A DNA stretch of 33,172 bases, taken from Chara braunii. Its lineage: Eukaryota > Streptophyta > Charophyceae > Charales > Characeae. The notes below the pieces were generated by a model. The model had not been told where the DNA came from, did not search any database, and worked only from the letters and a program-made list of their open reading frames with translations. The number at the start of each line of letters is the position of its first letter. Within the stretch, counting starts at the first letter, position 1. The stretch is from positions 149,246 through 182,417 of the forward strand of contig BFEA01000474.1 of NCBI GenBank assembly GCA_003427395.1, given 5' to 3'. The position numbers were made by a program, and so were the translations under genes. Positions 29,745 to 33,172 of this stretch are shown here, one piece after another.

Positions 29745-30696
29745 GTGTTCATCGAGCTCCACGCGGTTTGGCTATGGCATTGGTGGGACAGGATTTGGAA
29801 TCAAATAGAAACCTCCCTACCATGGCCATGAAACTGGAAAGCTCTCCTCCTGGAAGTCTGGGCCCCATCATGTGAAGATAGCTTCACAACTAACCTATTC
29901 ACGATTGGGAGAAGAGTTGTTATATGGGCCATATGGTCTCGCAGGTGCACATTTGAAATGGAAGATGCCCGTCTAGATGGGCCTGAATTCACGGATACCA
30001 TCAAGCAACGAATCCAACTAGAGATTAACTCTAGATGGGAAACATTAAAAGAAAAACTTAAACCTTTGACAACAGAAAAGGAAATCAAACAACACATAAA
30101 AACTTTCAATTAAAACTGGCTTGGAGGGGAACAAGGTGGTAAAATAGGGCAAGTTAAATGGAATGGAGTATGCGAGATTACTCACGGTGAGCTCCCAAGA
30201 AATTACCACTTATACTTTAATGATTGGAGCAACATTGATCCCTCCATTCTCCTCAACCCCCTATCTGATTTTCCTAATCCTTTTCCTCCACCAAAGTTGG
30301 CCTTAGTTCCCGGTTCATGGTTTGTGCTTGAGTGATCAACTCTGTCTCAGTATTGCATTTATCTGTGGAATCCAGTCTCAACTCCTGATAAGCAGGTTGG
30401 GAGTGTTAATACTGCTAGGTGCAATGGCTTATCTGGCGCCCGGTTAGGGTGAAGAGGCATAACAATTCCCAGGATTCCCAGATCTGAAGGGTCGTTGGGC
30501 CCACTTTTCAGCTTCAGGCTTGGTGTCTGTTCATTATTGATGATGTAAAGGGACGCTGGACCCGGTTTCCAGCAGGTGCAGCTCCCCACCAATGGAACGG
30601 AGCCATCTATCCATTTAGGGGAGTAGAGGGAGTGTCTGCTCTTATCAGCACGTCCTCTACTCCCCAACATAGATGTTACACAAAAAAAAAAAAAAA
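29745..30696 (+). mobile_element. 5'-truncated LINE with complete 3' end
   Basis: From about 29745 the sequence matches the C-terminal end of LINE ORF2 (VWLWHWWDRIW...RRCTFEMEDARLDGPEF...WLGGEQGGKIG...YFNDWSNIDPSILLNPLSDFPNPFPP), open to TGA 30333 apart from stops at 29829 and 30111. The 3' untranslated region holds the box GGGACGCTGGACCCGG (30549), two small hairpins, a 12-bp-stem hairpin (30619-30666) and an A-tail (30683-30696). The reverse transcriptase and endonuclease are absent. It probably belongs to a sister family of the LINE at 3139-9940. No target-site duplication could be assigned. Confidence 0.85.
30619..30666 (+). other. LINE 3'-tail hairpin with constant apex
   Basis: The arms GGGGAGTAGAGG and CCTCTACTCCCC (12 bp, perfect) enclose GTGTCTGCTCTTATCAGCAC, which itself pairs (GTG/CAC, bulged T, CTG/CAG, 7-nt loop CTCTTAT). 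The same apex with other arms occurs on the minus strand at 11357-11392 and 11747-11782. Confidence 0.85.
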
Positions 30697-31003
30697 GCCA
30701 ATTTTGTGCACAGCTTCGCCCCGTTCGTAGGCGATTTGATGCCCTTGGACGATCGACCGGGAATCGGTGTGGAATTTTTTGCGAGATTACGCTGTGCAAG
30801 TGGCGAGATAGGTGGAGCGTGTACAAGGAAGGGGCCATCGATTCATGACTTACCACACGCTGGGGCACAAGACGGCCCGCTAGCACTGTTGCCTCAGCTA
30901 CCCACACTCCTCCCCCTTGCTGATCCTCTCAACATCCAAGCTATTCCCTGTCCATCATACTAAATGCCTCCCTTATTTTCTTATATCACTTCCTTATCAA
31001 CTC
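30697..31003 (+). other. No clear gene
   Basis: Sequence between the LINE tail and the next coding-like block. Two frames (FAPFVGDLMPLDDRPGIGVEFFARLRC... and, shifted, NRCGIFCEITLCKWRDRWSVYKEGAI) look weakly coding, but neither is recognised. It may be the N-terminal part of the remnant that follows. Confidence 0.3.
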
Positions 31004-31862
31004 ATGGAGAGCCCCTACCCCATGCGCAACTTCTCCGAGTACTTGGTGGAGCCGAAGGACGTGGAGCCGCTGCCGCGAGCTGACAAGGGCACGCGGTAAT
31101 TACATCGGGCGTTGTATCGATTGGTGGTGCTGGGCATATTTCAGTTTGTCGTGGAGTACGACGATCACAATATCGCCGAGAATTTGTATGTGTACTACTT
31201 CATCTCGCAACCCAAACTAGGGAAGAAGGAGGGCATTGTGGCACTGTATCCGTTCGGGGAGATTGGAACGAGCAGGCCGGGACTGCTGGAGCTCATCCAT
31301 ATTAAGGAGTTGTCTGTCGCGCAAGTGATCACCAGCGAAGATGAAGACCTCCAACTCCGACTGCGAACAACATCGGCTCCGTGACGATCATACCACGTGG
31401 TAGTCATACCGGACTATATCGCGCGAAAGGGAGAAAAGGTGGTTAGCATCGTTGACGGGAAGCCGCTGCAGCCTCCCTCATCCTATCCCAGGGCGGTAGC
31501 TTTGAAGACTCTTAGGAAGACGCCCAAGAAGAGACATCGCCAACCATCGTCGGAGGTGCAAGGAAGTCGACGAGGCGCAAGGAAGCCGAGTGGGACCCGG
31601 AGAAGAGGTGGTCCAGCTCGTGCGGGTGCGGAAGCCGGGTACCATTCTGGAGAGCAAGGCGACACCGATCGAGGGACCTTTGCCGAGAGAAGGAGCAGGG
31701 ACAAGCAGATTTCAGATACGCCGGAGCCCTGCGAAGCCGACACCACCACCGTCGCTCCTTCCCGATCTCCATCTTGATGGAGACGACCCGTCATCACCAA
31801 CAGGAGGAGGAGGAGTGGGAGGAGTACCATATCCTGCACCCAGACCCCCCATCCTTGCATGA
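31004..31862 (+). pseudogene. Unrecognised coding-like remnant
   Basis: From ATG 31004 one frame runs to 31777 with stops only at 31097 and 31382. It reads MRNFSEYLVEPKDVEPLPRADKGTR, then LYRLVVLGIFQFVVEYDDHNIAENLYVYYFISQPKLGKKEGIVALYPFG, then VVVIPDYIARKGEKVVSIVDGKPLQPP and a basic stretch. At about 31620 the better frame shifts to a Pro-rich end (VRKPGTILESKATPIEGPLPRE...PPPSLLPDLHLDGDDPSSPTGGGG) closing at 31862. The amino-acid make-up looks genuinely coding, but I do not recognise the family. It may be a host pseudogene or an uncharacterised mobile-element protein. Confidence 0.4.
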
Positions 31863-31951
31863 CCTTTCCGCTTCCGCCAGCCACCTCGGAGTGCCCTGTT
31901 CATTGACCTTAGTATCCGAGCGAGACGGTCCACCCGACGGATGTCGAGTTC

Positions 31952-32392
31952 ATGGTGGAGCCTGCAATAATCAGGCTCGAGACGATCGAGGGGGCCCCTC
32001 GTCCTGATCCTACATGGGAGCCTTATCTGGAGCCGCCATGGATGCGTGGCGGCCAGGCTAGCAGGGACACTCATTTACGAAGTTGGCCAGAGGCCGAATG
32101 TAATGTACTATTTCGTCATCATCGCGGTGCTCAAGAGGAAGCGAAGACCGTATACCGAGACCCATCTTGTGATGACGGGTCCAGGGAATCGCCAGGTGCG
32201 GCGACGAGTCGTACGAGCCATTGCGGATTTGGCACCACGTGTCCTATCGCATGTGTCGGGGGCCTTTCTTTACCCCTCCTTCATCCAACACACTTCAACG
32301 AAGTGGCGGCGCCGACGACTCCGGCTCCGCTGGCTGCCTTTCTTCCTCCCCTTCCTCCCCCACTTAATCCTGAGATCGACCATTTCCTCTAA
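31952..32392 (+). pseudogene. Second unrecognised coding-like remnant
   Basis: MVEPAIIRLETIEGAPRPDPTWEPYLEPPWMRGG opens one frame. Near 32040 a better-looking frame takes over (LAGTLIYEVGQRPNVMYYFVIIAVLKRKRRPYTETHLVMTGPGNRQVRRRVVRAIADLAPRV), then Pro/Leu-rich low-complexity sequence. It is probably the downstream part of the remnant at 31004-31862, separated by a shift. Not recognised. Confidence 0.3.
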
Positions 32393-32751
32393 GCTCCCCT
32401 TCCTCCTTCGTCTTCTTCGTGTACTTCTTCATCTTCTTCTGTTCTTAAACCACCAGTACATGGCCCACACATCGGTCGCGGGGCTTTCCCGTATACGCGC
32501 CGCACTTTGTGGGGTTCGGGGGAGGGTCGGAGTCGCAATGGGGCAGGAAGGTAGTGGGCGCAAGGAAAGCTGCCCTATGGACTGCAATATGTCCCCTTGG
32601 ATTTCCGTGCATGTGGAAACATGCACGGACGCTCTGTGCAATGAGCAGTGTTAATAAGGTGAAAAGAAAATGAAAAGTAAGTTTGTATGCATCCGGGCGC
32701 ATTTTTGGGCTGAAGCAATGACATGAGCAGTGCTTTGTTTTTTGGGAAGCA
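32393..32751. other. No gene; contains a perfect 11-bp hairpin
   Basis: After a TTC-rich stretch (32395-32440) no frame looks coding. At 32604-32629 TCCGTGCATGT and ACATGCACGGA form a perfect 11-bp stem closed by a GGAA loop. Confidence 0.5.
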
Positions 32752-33172
32752 GCTGCTCGGCTGTTTCTACGGCTTCAGCTCCCCGTGGGAGACGGGAAGC
32801 ACTCAATACCTGCCGAGATTTCAAATCGAGGTCTGCACAGTCACGTACCACTTTCCAGAATGTATCTAGCTGCACTTGGATGCAGCTCTGGATGAATCTG
32901 AGCCCAATCACGTTCAGGGTTTGGTTTCTCTTTTCCCTTTTTTTTTTTTTTTTTGTGAAGTAGTAGCTCGTTTGTTTCTGCTGCTTCAGCTCCCCGTGGG
33001 AGACGGGGAGCACTCAATACCTGCCAAGATTTCAAATCGAGGTCTGCACAGTCACATACCACTTTCTTGAATGTATCTAGCTGCACTTGGATGCAGCTCT
33101 GGATGAATCTGAGCCCAATCACGTTCAGGGTTTGGTTTCTCTTTTCCCTTTTTTTTATCTTTTTTTTTTCGT
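32752..33172. repeat. Two tandem 211-bp units, each ending in a T-tract
   Basis: Units at about 32752-32962 and 32963-33172 (offset 211) are about 90% identical. Each holds CTCCCCGT...ACGGGGAG (8-bp stem, one mismatch in the first), AGCTGCA...TGCAGCT (7-bp stem) and a T-tract. On the minus strand each unit is preceded and followed by A-rich sequence, as if short poly(A)-tailed insertions had landed in tandem. The minus-strand frame (IGLRFIQSCIQVQLDTF.KVV.DCADLDLKS) is open in both, but the differences are mostly amino-acid replacing, so coding is unlikely. Confidence 0.7.

Overview
The window looks like a draft-assembly scaffold from a repeat-rich plant-type nuclear genome. The evidence is an L1-like LINE with a C-terminal CX2C...HX4C finger, a BED/DUF659/hAT-dimerisation transposase, a Ty3/gypsy element primed by initiator tRNA-Met, long simple repeats and no intact cellular gene. 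A streptophyte (for example a charophyte alga) would fit, but this is inference. Nearly everything recognisable is transposon, mostly broken.

Layout. 1-1586: unassigned sequence ending in a LINE 3' tail. 1591-10583: an old degenerate LINE, split by a near full-length younger LINE (3139-9940) with a perfect 15-bp target-site duplication. 10584-12556: a minus-strand coding-like remnant, two short minus-strand LINE tails, a tRNA-like segment and low-complexity DNA. 12557-14937: a hAT segment bracketed by mate-pair library junction adapter. It repeats 20490-22805 at a constant offset, so it is an assembly artefact rather than a real duplication. 14938-17411: no gene seen. 17412-19345: two diverged copies of a ~970-bp unit, each with five consecutive hairpins and a possible first exon. 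19346-20557: CA and TTC/ATC repeats arranged as a compound minisatellite. 20563-20672: N gap. 20690-23030: degenerate hAT transposase gene. 23094-29531: decayed Ty3/gypsy element (LTR, PBS, gag, protease, RT, RNase H, a PHD-like finger, integrase) with no 3' LTR seen. 29745-30696: 5'-truncated LINE. 30697-32400: coding-like remnants not recognised. 32752-33172: two 211-bp repeats with T-tracts.

Most interesting points: (i) LINE tails ending in a hairpin with a constant 20-nt apex and different but still complementary basal arms, including a 99-bp tail-only insertion with a 13-bp target-site duplication; (ii) a PHD-type Cys/His pattern between RNase H and integrase of the Ty3/gypsy element; (iii) the five-hairpin array kept in both ~970-bp units; (iv) adapter-marked chimeric joins at 12557 and 14937, which make linkage across them unsafe.
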